Assembly: GCA_005878685.1 (NCBI GenBank)
Contig: VBLN01000068.1
Location: 1-5,956, forward strand
DNA length: 5,956 nucleotides
Direction of reading: 5' to 3'
From: Deltaproteobacteria bacterium
GTDB lineage: Bacteria; Desulfobacterota; Binatia; UBA9968
Shown here: positions 1 to 5,097 of the stretch, piece by piece
How the letters are laid out: each line of letters opens with the position of its first letter
Position numbering within the stretch: position 1 is the stretch's first letter
Position numbers and translations under genes: made by a program
Notes under the pieces: model-generated
What the model was told of the DNA's origin: nothing
Seen by the model: the letters and a program-made list of their open reading frames with translations, nothing else
Databases searched by the model: none

Positions 1-821
1 CTTCAAAAGGCATGGAGTGGACAATGTAATTGAAAGGCGGATCGTTCAGCGATCCATTGAGCCTTATCAACGTCTCCCTGAGGGAACGCGAGAGATCGAC
101 GTACTCTTGTTTCGACGCATGTTCGAAGTAGGAGGAGTGCCTCTTCGGCAAGATCCAAGTCTCAAAGGGAAACCGCGAGGCGAAGGGACAGATGACTGCG
201 AAATTCTCATTCTCACTTACCACTCGGGCTCGTTCTTCTATTTCCTGCCGCACGATATCGCAGTAGATACAGCGTTCCTTGTATTTGTAGTATTCTTGCG
301 CGCCAACAAGCTCGTCGGTGACAGTGCGTGGAACGATCGGCAGGGCGATAAGCCTCTGAGCCCTGGTTTTTGAAGATCAGCACATAACGAAACCGCTTGT
401 CTTTTCTAAGGTCTAAGATGCGGTCCCGATAGGCCCAGAGAATTTCCTCATATTGTTTCTCGCTCAGAGCACCCATATTTGTCTCATGATTCGGCGTTTC
501 GACGACCACTTCATGAGCCCCCACGCCATTCATAAGATCGTAGACGCCTTCGCCGCGCCTATCCAATTCTCCTTCTATCATCAGCGCTGGGAATTTGTTC
601 GGGACAACTCTCAGCGTCCATCCTGGACTTTCCCGACTAGACCCCGCGGCGCGATAGGCCATAATTTCAGGCGGAGTCAGCCCTTCGTTACCCTCACAAA
701 ACGGACAGGGGCCGTTTCGCGGCGAATTCCTCTTGTGCTCGCGGGGAGTCGGCCTTTTTGCTCTGTCGGTGGAGATGATGACCCATCGTCCCACCACCGG
801 ATCTTTTCTCAACTGAGGCAT
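1..821 (-). pseudogene. galT: Galactose-1-phosphate uridylyltransferase, frameshifted and lacking its catalytic HPH segment; 3' end outside window
   Basis: GalT swaps UMP between UDP-glucose and galactose-1-phosphate in the Leloir pathway, in the cytoplasm. The first frame (821 down to about 351) gives 157 family-typical residues: a start [17 protein letters not shown], a zinc-type CPFC at 39-42, NKFPA at 75-79, [12 protein letters not shown] at 101-112 and FKNQGSEA at 150-157. The frame then shifts. From about 352 to 2 a second frame gives 117 more GalT residues, starting LIALPIVP and including CIYCDI, FETWILPKRH and FNYIVHSMPFE. The family normally has about ten residues between these blocks (GASLEHPHSQ), which hold the nucleophilic histidine. 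Here they are absent, which fits a loss of about 32 bases. The ATG at 821 is preferred over an in-frame TTG at 869, because the TTG lies inside the probable promoter. The family is about 330-350 residues long, so 50-60 remain beyond the left edge. Identity is near certain. Whether the lesion is biological or an assembly error cannot be told. Confidence 0.9.
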
Positions 822-851
822 AGTGTATTTCGCGCTCCGGAAAACTAATTT

Positions 852-880
852 ATTATCGCATTTCTGCAAAGACTTGTCAT
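852..880 (-). promoter_or_regulatory. Probable sigma-70 promoter of galT with extended -10
   Basis: On the minus strand a -35 box ATGACA (875-880, 5 of 6 consensus) is followed by a 17-base spacer and a -10 box GATAAT (852-857, 5 of 6), with a TG dinucleotide one base upstream (extended -10). Transcription would start near 845. That leaves a leader of about 23 bases containing GGAG before the ATG at 821. The site lies just downstream of the terminator that ends the pgsA/tRNA-Gly transcript, so galT would be independently transcribed. It also rules out the upstream TTG at 869 as the start. Confidence 0.6.
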
Positions 881-940
881 CAAAAAATACCTTGCGCGAT
901 GGGAGATATAACCAACGTAACGCACTTCGTTTTGCCTTCC

Positions 941-970
941 AAAAAAAAGGCCCCGATCTCTCAGGGCCTT
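941..970 (-). terminator. Intrinsic terminator after tRNA-Gly
   Basis: Read on the minus strand, AAGGCCC, a loop of about ten bases and GGGCCTT form a 7-bp GC-rich stem. The hairpin is followed by an uninterrupted run of eight T. It begins six bases beyond the encoded CCA end of the tRNA-Gly gene, so it should end the slt-pgsA-tRNA-Gly transcript and insulate galT. The matching A-run on the left arm is too short to make it convincing in the plus direction. Confidence 0.88.
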
Positions 971-975
971 CGAAC

Positions 976-1052
976 TGGAGCGGGTGATGGGGATCGAACC
1001 CACGACCTTATGCTTGGCAAGCATACGCTCTAGCCAGCTGAGCTACACCCGC
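976..1052 (-). tRNA. tRNA-Gly (anticodon GCC)
   Basis: A complete 77-base cloverleaf with encoded CCA. The acceptor GCGGGTG pairs with CACCCGC, the D stem is GCTC/GAGC, the anticodon stem TATGC/GCATA encloses loop TTGCCAA (anticodon GCC, reading GGC and GGU), and the T arm GTGGG-TTCGATC-CCCAT has one G-U pair. The discriminator base is T (U in RNA), usual for bacterial tRNA-Gly. It lies 49 bases downstream of pgsA on the same strand and is followed at once by a terminator, so it is probably processed from the pgsA transcript. E. coli has the same isoacceptor (glyW) directly after pgsA. Confidence 0.97.
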
Positions 1053-1101
1053 GTACTTCTTTCACTACCCCAAAGCTATTCCCTTGTCAACGTAAGGAGT
1101 G

Positions 1102-1671
1102 CTATCCAGCAATGGTCTTGTGCTGCAGGAGGCGAAAAAATTTGACATGGTAATTCACTCCAGACCATACAGCAACCACGGCCGCCAGACAGAGAAAATA
1201 GACTCCGACCACACAGAAATCGATGCCGACATACGAATAGTGAACTAGGAGAGCAAACACCGCGATTGCTTGAAGACTGAACTTATATTTGCCCATCTCC
1301 TCGGCCTCCATCACGATCCCCTCTTTCAAGGCAATACCTCGGAGAATGGTTACTGCAATCTCACGCGCCACGATCACTACCACCAGCCAGGCCGGCGGCT
1401 CCGGCTCTCCGGGGCGATCCATAGCCGTAAGCATAATAAGAGCGGCCACAACCATGAGTTTATCGGCCAATGGGTCCAGGATTTTTCCTAGATTGGAGAC
1501 AGTCCGGTGGCGTCGCGCCAGGTAACCGTCAAAAAAGTCCGTCAGGGACGCGAGAAGAAAAAGAAAAGCGGCTAGCAGGGCAGAAGCAGGATCCGCGAAT
1601 GTAAGTAAATAGACGAGGACAGGAATGATTGCTATGCGAAAAAGACTCAGAACATTTGGCAGCGTCCACAC
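1102..1671 (-). CDS. pgsA: CDP-diacylglycerol--glycerol-3-phosphate 3-phosphatidyltransferase (PGP synthase)
   Basis: This inner-membrane enzyme joins CDP-diacylglycerol and sn-glycerol-3-phosphate to give phosphatidylglycerol-phosphate, the committed step to phosphatidylglycerol and cardiolipin. The protein has 189 residues, normal for PgsA. The CDP-alcohol phosphatidyltransferase signature D-x2-DG-x2-AR-x8-G-x3-D-x3-D is complete, with D45, D48, G49, A52, R53, G62, D66 and D70; the Asp residues bind the metal. Hydrophobic segments lie at roughly 8-27, 30-44, 72-84, 95-111, 130-145 and 150-170, and the N-terminus (LPNVLSLFRIAIIPVLVYLL) is family-typical. The start is GTG at 1671, with no clear Shine-Dalgarno. 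The slt stop is only 20 bases upstream, so translation may depend on coupling. tRNA-Gly follows 49 bases downstream. PgsA is preferred over PssA because of length and the N-terminal LPN..SL.RI pattern. Confidence 0.93.
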   Translation of the reverse strand: MWTLPNVLSLFRIAIIPVLVYLLTFADPASALLAAFLFLLASLTDFFDGYLARRHRTVSNLGKILDPLADKLMVVAALIMLTAMDRPGEPEPPAWLVVVIVAREIAVTILRGIALKEGIVMEAEEMGKYKFSLQAIAVFALLVHYSYVGIDFCVVGVYFLCLAAVVAVWSGVNYHVKFFRLLQHKTIAG

Positions 1672-1691
1672 GTGGGAGCCCGGATGAAATC

Positions 1692-2324
1692 TTAATGACT
1701 CACTTGTTCCCGGATAGAGATAGTCCCGCTCCCGCGATAACGGTCAAGATAGGTCATGACGCGTCTAATGTACTCTCTTGTCTCCGCAAAAGGAGGAACA
1801 CCTCTGTGTTTTTCAACCGCTTTAACTCCCGCATTGTAGGCCGCCAGTGTCAGCTGGAGATCTCCTTGGTAACGGTCCAGAAGAAGTCTTAGATGACGCA
1901 CTCCGCCGTCGATGTTCTCCTCGGGATTATAAACATTGCTGACCTGGTGAAGCTGGGCGGTTTCCGGCATGAGCTGCATTAAACCCTGGGCTCCCTTGTG
2001 TGATCTAGCCTGGCTATTGAAGTCTGACTCTACTTTGATCACCGCTTGGACCAGATGGGCATCCACCCCGTAGCGGTCTGCTGCAGAACGGATCAATTCC
2101 TCAAAAATGGCCGGAGCGATCAGGGAGCCGGCGGAACCTCTTCCCGGCTCTCTGATGACTGGGCGGTAGCGAGAGCTCGTAGGCGCGTTAGTAAAATGAA
2201 GGACTCCCTGCGGGTCCTTGTAGGCATAAATATCTGCTCGGGTCTCTCCGAGCGGCGCCAGAGACCCTATAAGAAACGCAAAGAAGCCTGCCCGCAGTCC
2301 CATTTTGCCCCTGAGATTTGGCAT
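1692..2324 (-). CDS. Exported lytic transglycosylase, DUF4124 + SLT (LysM-free)
   Basis: The product is predicted to cleave the MurNAc-GlcNAc bond of peptidoglycan in the periplasm, leaving 1,6-anhydroMurNAc ends. It has 210 residues. Residues 1-30 form a signal peptide (RGK and R charges, hydrophobic FFAFLIGSLAPLG, cleavage near TRA). Residues 31-55 resemble DUF4124 (DIYAYKDPQGVLHFTN). An SLT goose-lysozyme-like domain spans about 73-195, with catalytic glutamate E99 in KVESDFN, then GAQGLMQLMP at 111-120, NPEENI at 133-138 and AAYNAG at 161-166. No lipobox cysteine is visible, so a soluble periplasmic enzyme is likely. ATG at 2324 has GGAG four bases upstream. ATG at 2303 (residue 8) has AGGGG at similar spacing and would fit better with the promoter at 2336-2364; both leave a workable signal peptide. 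It is first in a tandem with pgsA (20-base gap). Confidence 0.9.
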   Translation of the reverse strand: MPNLRGKMGLRAGFFAFLIGSLAPLGETRADIYAYKDPQGVLHFTNAPTSSRYRPVIREPGRGSAGSLIAPAIFEELIRSAADRYGVDAHLVQAVIKVESDFNSQARSHKGAQGLMQLMPETAQLHQVSNVYNPEENIDGGVRHLRLLLDRYQGDLQLTLAAYNAGVKAVEKHRGVPPFAETREYIRRVMTYLDRYRGSGTISIREQVSH

Positions 2325-2335
2325 AAAACTCCGTT

Positions 2336-2364
2336 AGGGTAACCTCTTAAGCCTTCGCTGTCAA
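2336..2364 (-). promoter_or_regulatory. Probable sigma-70 promoter of slt-pgsA-tRNA-Gly
   Basis: On the minus strand a perfect -35 TTGACA (2359-2364) is followed by a 17-base spacer and TACCCT (2336-2341), which keeps the important first TA and last T of a -10 box but only three of six consensus bases. A start near 2329 would leave only about five leader bases before ATG 2324, but about 26 before ATG 2303. The fit is good for the -35 and spacer and weak for the -10. Confidence 0.4.
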
Positions 2365-2533
2365 ACTTTCCCAGACCGGGGGTAGCGGGTCATTTTGACT
2401 TGAAGAGCTACAGAGAGGTCAAGTTGAGACATTGCCAAAATCTGCAGAACGCAAGGGATATGCCATAAGGTAACCACTTGTTTTCGCGGAGAACCTGGAG
2501 AAGCGGACCTAACGATTAAATGACGTTTTTGAC
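2365..2533. other. Non-coding spacer between mutT and slt, no gene seen
   Basis: This is the central part of a 294-base gap between two minus-strand genes. I find no tRNA fold, no convincing short reading frame with a ribosome binding site, and no tandem repeat. The only internal symmetry is a loose inverted pair ACTTGA (2398-2403) and TCAAGT (2419-2424), too short to call an operator. The gap contains the mutT terminator on its right and the slt promoter on its left. Confidence 0.5.
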
Positions 2534-2553
2534 AAAAAAGTACCCTTGGGCAC
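2534..2553 (-). terminator. Probable short intrinsic terminator of mutT
   Basis: On the minus strand GTGCC-CAAG-GGTAC forms a five-bp stem (one G-U pair) with a four-base loop, followed directly by six T. The stem is short but the hairpin/T-run arrangement is right. It lies about 65 bases after the mutT stop. A separate weak hairpin GTGAC/GTCAC (2587-2604) lies between the stop and this site. Confidence 0.5.
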
Positions 2554-2618
2554 GGGCTTCGGTTTGCGATGTTCAGTAGTCCTAGAGTGACGAACTAAAG
2601 TCACCGATTGAATAGGTA

Positions 2619-3026
2619 TTAGACGGAAAGGTCCCCGGACGTCAGCTTTTCGATCAGCAGCAAGTCGCCCTCAAGGAAATCAACCGCTTTGAGTTTCCCA
2701 ACATCCAGCCATTCGATGCTCTCGAACTGTTTATTGGAGACCGAGCCTCGGTAGGTTTCCACCTTGAAAAATACGAGCTCCACTGTTTGATTCGGATAAG
2801 AATGGGTGTGGTGAAAAAGCTCGCTGGCTGATTCAACTTCGATTCCCAGTTCTTCCTTGAGCTCTCTCCGCAAGGCAGTTAGCAGGTTTTCCCCTTCTTC
2901 CACCTTGCCTCCCGGGAACTCCCACTTGAGAGGATAGGAAGCGTCAGCTCTTCTCTGACAGACTAGAAGGCGACGGTCTTGATAGACCAGTCCCGCCACA
3001 ACACGGATTGTCATTTGGCGGTTCAA
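2619..3026 (-). CDS. mutT: Nudix hydrolase, MutT-type (8-oxo-dGTP diphosphatase-like)
   Basis: MutT-type Nudix enzymes hydrolyse oxidised dGTP to the monophosphate plus pyrophosphate and so prevent A-to-C transversions; close relatives act on other (d)NTPs such as CTP. The 135-residue length is typical. The Nudix box G-x5-E-x7-RE-U-x-EE-x-G-U is complete: G40, E46, R54, E55, E58, E59, G61, I62. It is preceded by KWEFPGGK, and the N-terminal VCQRRADASYPLKWEFPGG pattern is characteristic of the MutT/NudG group. The exact substrate cannot be read from sequence. The start is taken as TTG at 3026, because GGGAG lies six bases upstream (3033-3037); an ATG at 3014 would be 18 bases from that site. 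It appears to be a single-gene unit, with a long gap and a probable terminator downstream and a divergent gene upstream. Confidence 0.9.
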   Translation of the reverse strand: MNRQMTIRVVAGLVYQDRRLLVCQRRADASYPLKWEFPGGKVEEGENLLTALRRELKEELGIEVESASELFHHTHSYPNQTVELVFFKVETYRGSVSNKQFESIEWLDVGKLKAVDFLEGDLLLIEKLTSGDLSV

Positions 3027-3032
3027 TTTCCG

Positions 3033-3037
3033 CTCCC
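3033..3037 (-). promoter_or_regulatory. Ribosome binding site deciding the TTG start of mutT
   Basis: Minus-strand GGGAG within AGAGGGAG, six bases before TTG 3026. No comparable site exists at the right distance from the next in-frame ATG (3014), which is why the rarer TTG is chosen. Confidence 0.6.
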
Positions 3038-3050
3038 TCTACGGAGAATC

Positions 3051-3078
3051 GAAAAGCTGCCGAACTCGGCAGCTTTTC
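3051..3078. terminator. Perfect 12-bp hairpin between divergent genes, possible bidirectional terminator
   Basis: GAAAAGCTGCCG (3051-3062) and its exact reverse complement (3067-3078) enclose the four-base loop AACT. The stem core is GC-rich and ends in an A/T run, so each strand reads as a hairpin with a CTTTTC tail, the plus strand continuing pyrimidine-rich. This is a terminator shape, yet it sits between the 5' ends of mutT (minus) and the lyase-like gene (plus), where no transcript needs ending. It could be a relic of an earlier gene arrangement, an attenuator, or part of the mutT leader RNA. Confidence 0.55.
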
Positions 3079-3181
3079 TCCTCTCAGCTTTTTCCACTTT
3101 CAGGATTTGACGAAGTTTGCTAGAACCATCAACTTAGAGTAAATCAAATCTAGGCACAATTCATATTTGCTGAATTTACTC

Positions 3182-4627
3182 ATGACTACACAAAAGCGTA
3201 TTTTTCTGCTTGCGACACCCGTGTGGTTTTTTGCAACGCTCGCCATAAACACCATGGGAGCGCAAGGTACTGTAGTAACAGAACTCACCTCAGCCAACGG
3301 CAATAATTGGTGCAACATCGACTATGATTCTGGAACTGATGGATCGAGTGCGGAAGACGACGTTCCAAAGTATACAACGACGTCGCTACGCGATTCGCCC
3401 AAAGGGCAGTGGGGAAGAGTAACACCGATCGCGGATGGAAATCACCCGAATCTTTATTACAATCAGAGCGAGATAGATGAATTGCGGCATATGATTTTGG
3501 TGCAACACAGCCCGCAGAATCTAGTTGACCTGTACAACAAGTCAATGAAGAACGCCGTCGCCGTTTCTCCACAGAACAACCAAAGCCCTCATCACAACAA
3601 CATGAGAGCGGCGATAAGCTACATGATTGAGCCGACCCCTGCCAAGGCTGATGCTATTCGCACTGCTTTGCTTAACTTCATGAGCTATTTTCCAAAGGGC
3701 CTCCCCAATTGGTTTCGCACTATCGGCTGCTACTTCTGCGGATATTCCACTCCGTGGCTCTTCGATTTGCTTATGGCCTACCATCCCGGCAAGCTTTCTT
3801 CAACCGAAGTAAACAATCTGAAGAACTGGTTCGCCAAGTCTGCTGAAAATTTGAAATTTGATACCCGCGACTCCTTTGCTGTCTCCGGGCCCTCGGATAA
3901 TCGTGCAACTTGGACAGTTCCCGTTAGCACCCGTGAGGCAAAAACAATGTCTCCCTTTCCTAACTGGTACAGCCGTTATATGGGTCCTTCCTTGGCGAGC
4001 GCTTTGGTATCGGGCAATCAAGACGATGTTGATTACTGGGCTGACAGCAGCTGGCCGCATACTCTGCTTACCTTTAATGGAGTTACTTCAACTTTCCCTT
4101 CCGATCAAGCCAATAGATATGATTTGGTAATGTATTTGCTGGCTGTATATCCGTCCGGCGCGAACACAGACACGTATGACCGTGAAGGTTTCGGGTATAA
4201 CGGCCCGAAGACATGGTGTACGGTTTCATACTATGACCCACGCCTGGCAGATGGTGGATCCTATCACTGGGCGCAAATGTCGGGCGCAATCTTGGGAGCT
4301 GAAATGGCGTATCACAACGGAATGATCGGAGTATTCGGGCTAACCGATGTTCCAGGCACAGAACCTGCGCTTTTGAGAACGTCCAAGCTCGCTATCCAAT
4401 CTCGCACACAAAAAGATTTTAGACCCACCAGTTTAACCGGACATCCGAGCATAGGGCATGACCCGATTAATTGGGCTGCATACAGGCGGTATTCTGATCC
4501 GACAATAGAACACGCTGTGTCGAAATTGGGTAGGAGTGTGAGTTTTGGAGCTGAGTTGCCGAACGAAGTGTGGGAATTTTTCGGATACCCGCGACGGATT
4601 GTATGGACGTCTGGAGTGGTCCAATAG
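3182..4627 (+). CDS. Secreted alginate-lyase-like (alpha/alpha-toroid) protein
   Basis: This is a predicted exported polysaccharide lyase; the substrate is not established. From ATG 3182 it has 481 residues; TTG 3167 would add five. Residues 1-28 form a signal peptide (TTQKR, a hydrophobic core, cleavage near GAQG). A linker rich in S, T, D and N follows to about 80. HPNLYY (88-93), then an 'EIDELR' helix, is the usual entry to heparinase/alginate-lyase toroids. Aromatic-rich helices include NWFRTIG..., NWYSRY (261-266) and DGGSYHWAQMSGAILGAEMAYHNG (from 357). The last resembles the late Tyr-His helix of PF05426/PL5 enzymes, and WAAYRRYSDP (431-440) fits their C-terminal end. It is longer than typical PL5 enzymes (about 370), and the expected NNHxxW motif is only loosely matched (NRATW, 240-244). 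No good Shine-Dalgarno is visible. It is the only plus-strand gene, with an AT-rich upstream region, so independent acquisition is plausible. Family assignment is from remembered motifs and only moderately sure; the reading frame itself is very likely real. Confidence 0.65.
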   Translation: MTTQKRIFLLATPVWFFATLAINTMGAQGTVVTELTSANGNNWCNIDYDSGTDGSSAEDDVPKYTTTSLRDSPKGQWGRVTPIADGNHPNLYYNQSEIDELRHMILVQHSPQNLVDLYNKSMKNAVAVSPQNNQSPHHNNMRAAISYMIEPTPAKADAIRTALLNFMSYFPKGLPNWFRTIGCYFCGYSTPWLFDLLMAYHPGKLSSTEVNNLKNWFAKSAENLKFDTRDSFAVSGPSDNRATWTVPVSTREAKTMSPFPNWYSRYMGPSLASALVSGNQDDVDYWADSSWPHTLLTFNGVTSTFPSDQANRYDLVMYLLAVYPSGANTDTYDREGFGYNGPKTWCTVSYYDPRLADGGSYHWAQMSGAILGAEMAYHNGMIGVFGLTDVPGTEPALLRTSKLAIQSRTQKDFRPTSLTGHPSIGHDPINWAAYRRYSDPTIEHAVSKLGRSVSFGAELPNEVWEFFGYPRRIVWTSGVVQ

Positions 4628-4736
4628 ATTTCCACGGAGATCCGGCTCCTAGAATTCACACGAGGCAAGGGCGTATAATCGATTGGTTAATGTATTTTAG
4701 CGGAACAGCGCTTGCCCCAATTCTTTTCTCATCCCC
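4628..4736. other. Convergent intergenic gap, no strong terminator
   Basis: The 109 bases between the stop codons of the plus-strand lyase-like gene and the minus-strand mini-protein gene. Only weak hairpins appear (GGAG/CTCC around 4637-4650; AGCG/CGCT around 4699-4712), neither with a proper T-run. A TATAAT at 4674-4679 has no matching -35. Confidence 0.4.
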
Positions 4737-4889
4737 CTATTTAATCTTCTCCCTCTTCAGCACAAGACAGCTGCCATGAACGATGCTTTGGGTGGAACAG
4801 ACCAATTCCCACCCTTCTTTCCCTAGATCATTTAAAGCAGCTTCTGACAGATCACTCGACTGAAGGATGCGGTATTCGAATTGACTCAT
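4737..4889 (-). CDS. DUF4177-like small protein (50 residues)
   Basis: A short gene, easily missed by length cut-offs. Its minus-strand ATG at 4889 is preceded by AGAGAGGAG, with GAGGAG eight bases upstream (4898-4903), among the best ribosome binding sites in the window. The product begins MSQFEYRILQSSDLSEAALN, continues DLGKEGWELVCSTQSIVHGS and ends CLVLKREKIK. This matches the small DUF4177-type fold: an N-terminal F-E-Y-R strand, a helix, the hallmark LGKEGWELV (22-30), and a final strand LVLKR (42-46). No transmembrane or signal segment is present. DUF4177 proteins have no firmly known function, and none is assigned here. It lies 93 bases downstream of tRNA-Arg on the same strand and converges on the lyase-like gene. 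The two cysteines (31 and 41) are its only unusual residues. Confidence 0.85.
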   Translation of the reverse strand: MSQFEYRILQSSDLSEAALNDLGKEGWELVCSTQSIVHGSCLVLKREKIK

Positions 4890-4910
4890 AGTCTTTTCTC
4901 CTCTCTATTC

Positions 4911-4925
4911 CACCCTTTCAGGGTG
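4911..4925 (-). repeat. Small hairpin in the leader of the mini-protein gene
   Basis: CACCCT-TTC-AGGGTG is a perfect six-bp inverted repeat, seven bases upstream of the GAGGAG ribosome binding site of the DUF4177-like gene. It has no T-run on the minus strand, so it is not a convincing terminator for tRNA-Arg. It could stabilise a processed leader or be incidental. Confidence 0.4.
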
Positions 4926-4982
4926 TTAAAGCGTTGCAGTTGGGGGAAGGTTGAAACTCGCGAGCCAGCTTTGCCAAGGAAC

Positions 4983-5059
4983 TGGCGCGCCCGGAGGGAC
5001 TTGAACCCCCAACCCTCAGATCCGAAGTCTGATGCTCTGTCCAATTGAGCTACGGGCGC
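4983..5059 (-). tRNA. tRNA-Arg (anticodon UCG)
   Basis: A complete 77-base cloverleaf with encoded CCA. The acceptor GCGCCCG pairs with CGGGCGC, the D stem is GCTC/GAGC, the anticodon stem TCAGA/TCTGA encloses loop CTTCGGA (anticodon TCG, reading CGA and other CGN codons), and the T arm is GGGGG-TTCAAGT-CCCTC with one G-U pair. The discriminator is G. It starts 38 bases after the stop of the upstream modular protein gene. No clear promoter lies in that gap, so it is probably cotranscribed or driven from within the gene's 3' end. No second copy of its 3' end occurs in the window, so there is no sign of use as an integration site. Confidence 0.97.
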
Positions 5060-5097
5060 ACTTGGGAGCCTCAGAAGAGATTAGTCCAAAGACTCGC

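Noticed and set aside
17..373. Plus-strand open frame of 118 codons over the left end
   Set aside because: It lies wholly over the antisense of conserved galT sequence and has no recognisable motif; it is a shadow frame.
453..848. Plus-strand open frame of 131 codons opposite the 5' half of galT
   Set aside because: Antisense to a well-conserved GalT N-terminal coding region, with no ribosome binding site or recognisable domain.
822..869. Longer galT N-terminus from TTG 869
   Set aside because: The extra residues do not resemble GalT and the TTG lies in the spacer of the predicted extended -10 promoter; ATG 821 gives the usual family start.
1270..1525. Two overlapping plus-strand open frames inside pgsA
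   Set aside because: Both are antisense to the conserved CDP-alcohol phosphatidyltransferase domain and lack ribosome binding sites and motifs.
3107..3136. TTGACG as a -35 box for the lyase-like gene
   Set aside because: No acceptable -10 sequence at 16-18 bases downstream; the promoter of this gene remains unplaced.
4674..4679. Perfect TATAAT on the plus strand after the lyase-like gene
   Set aside because: No -35-like sequence at 15-19 bases upstream and no plus-strand gene downstream.
4983..5059. tRNA-Arg as an integration site explaining the lyase-like gene as an island
   Set aside because: No second copy of the tRNA 3' end, no integrase and no mobile-element gene in the window.
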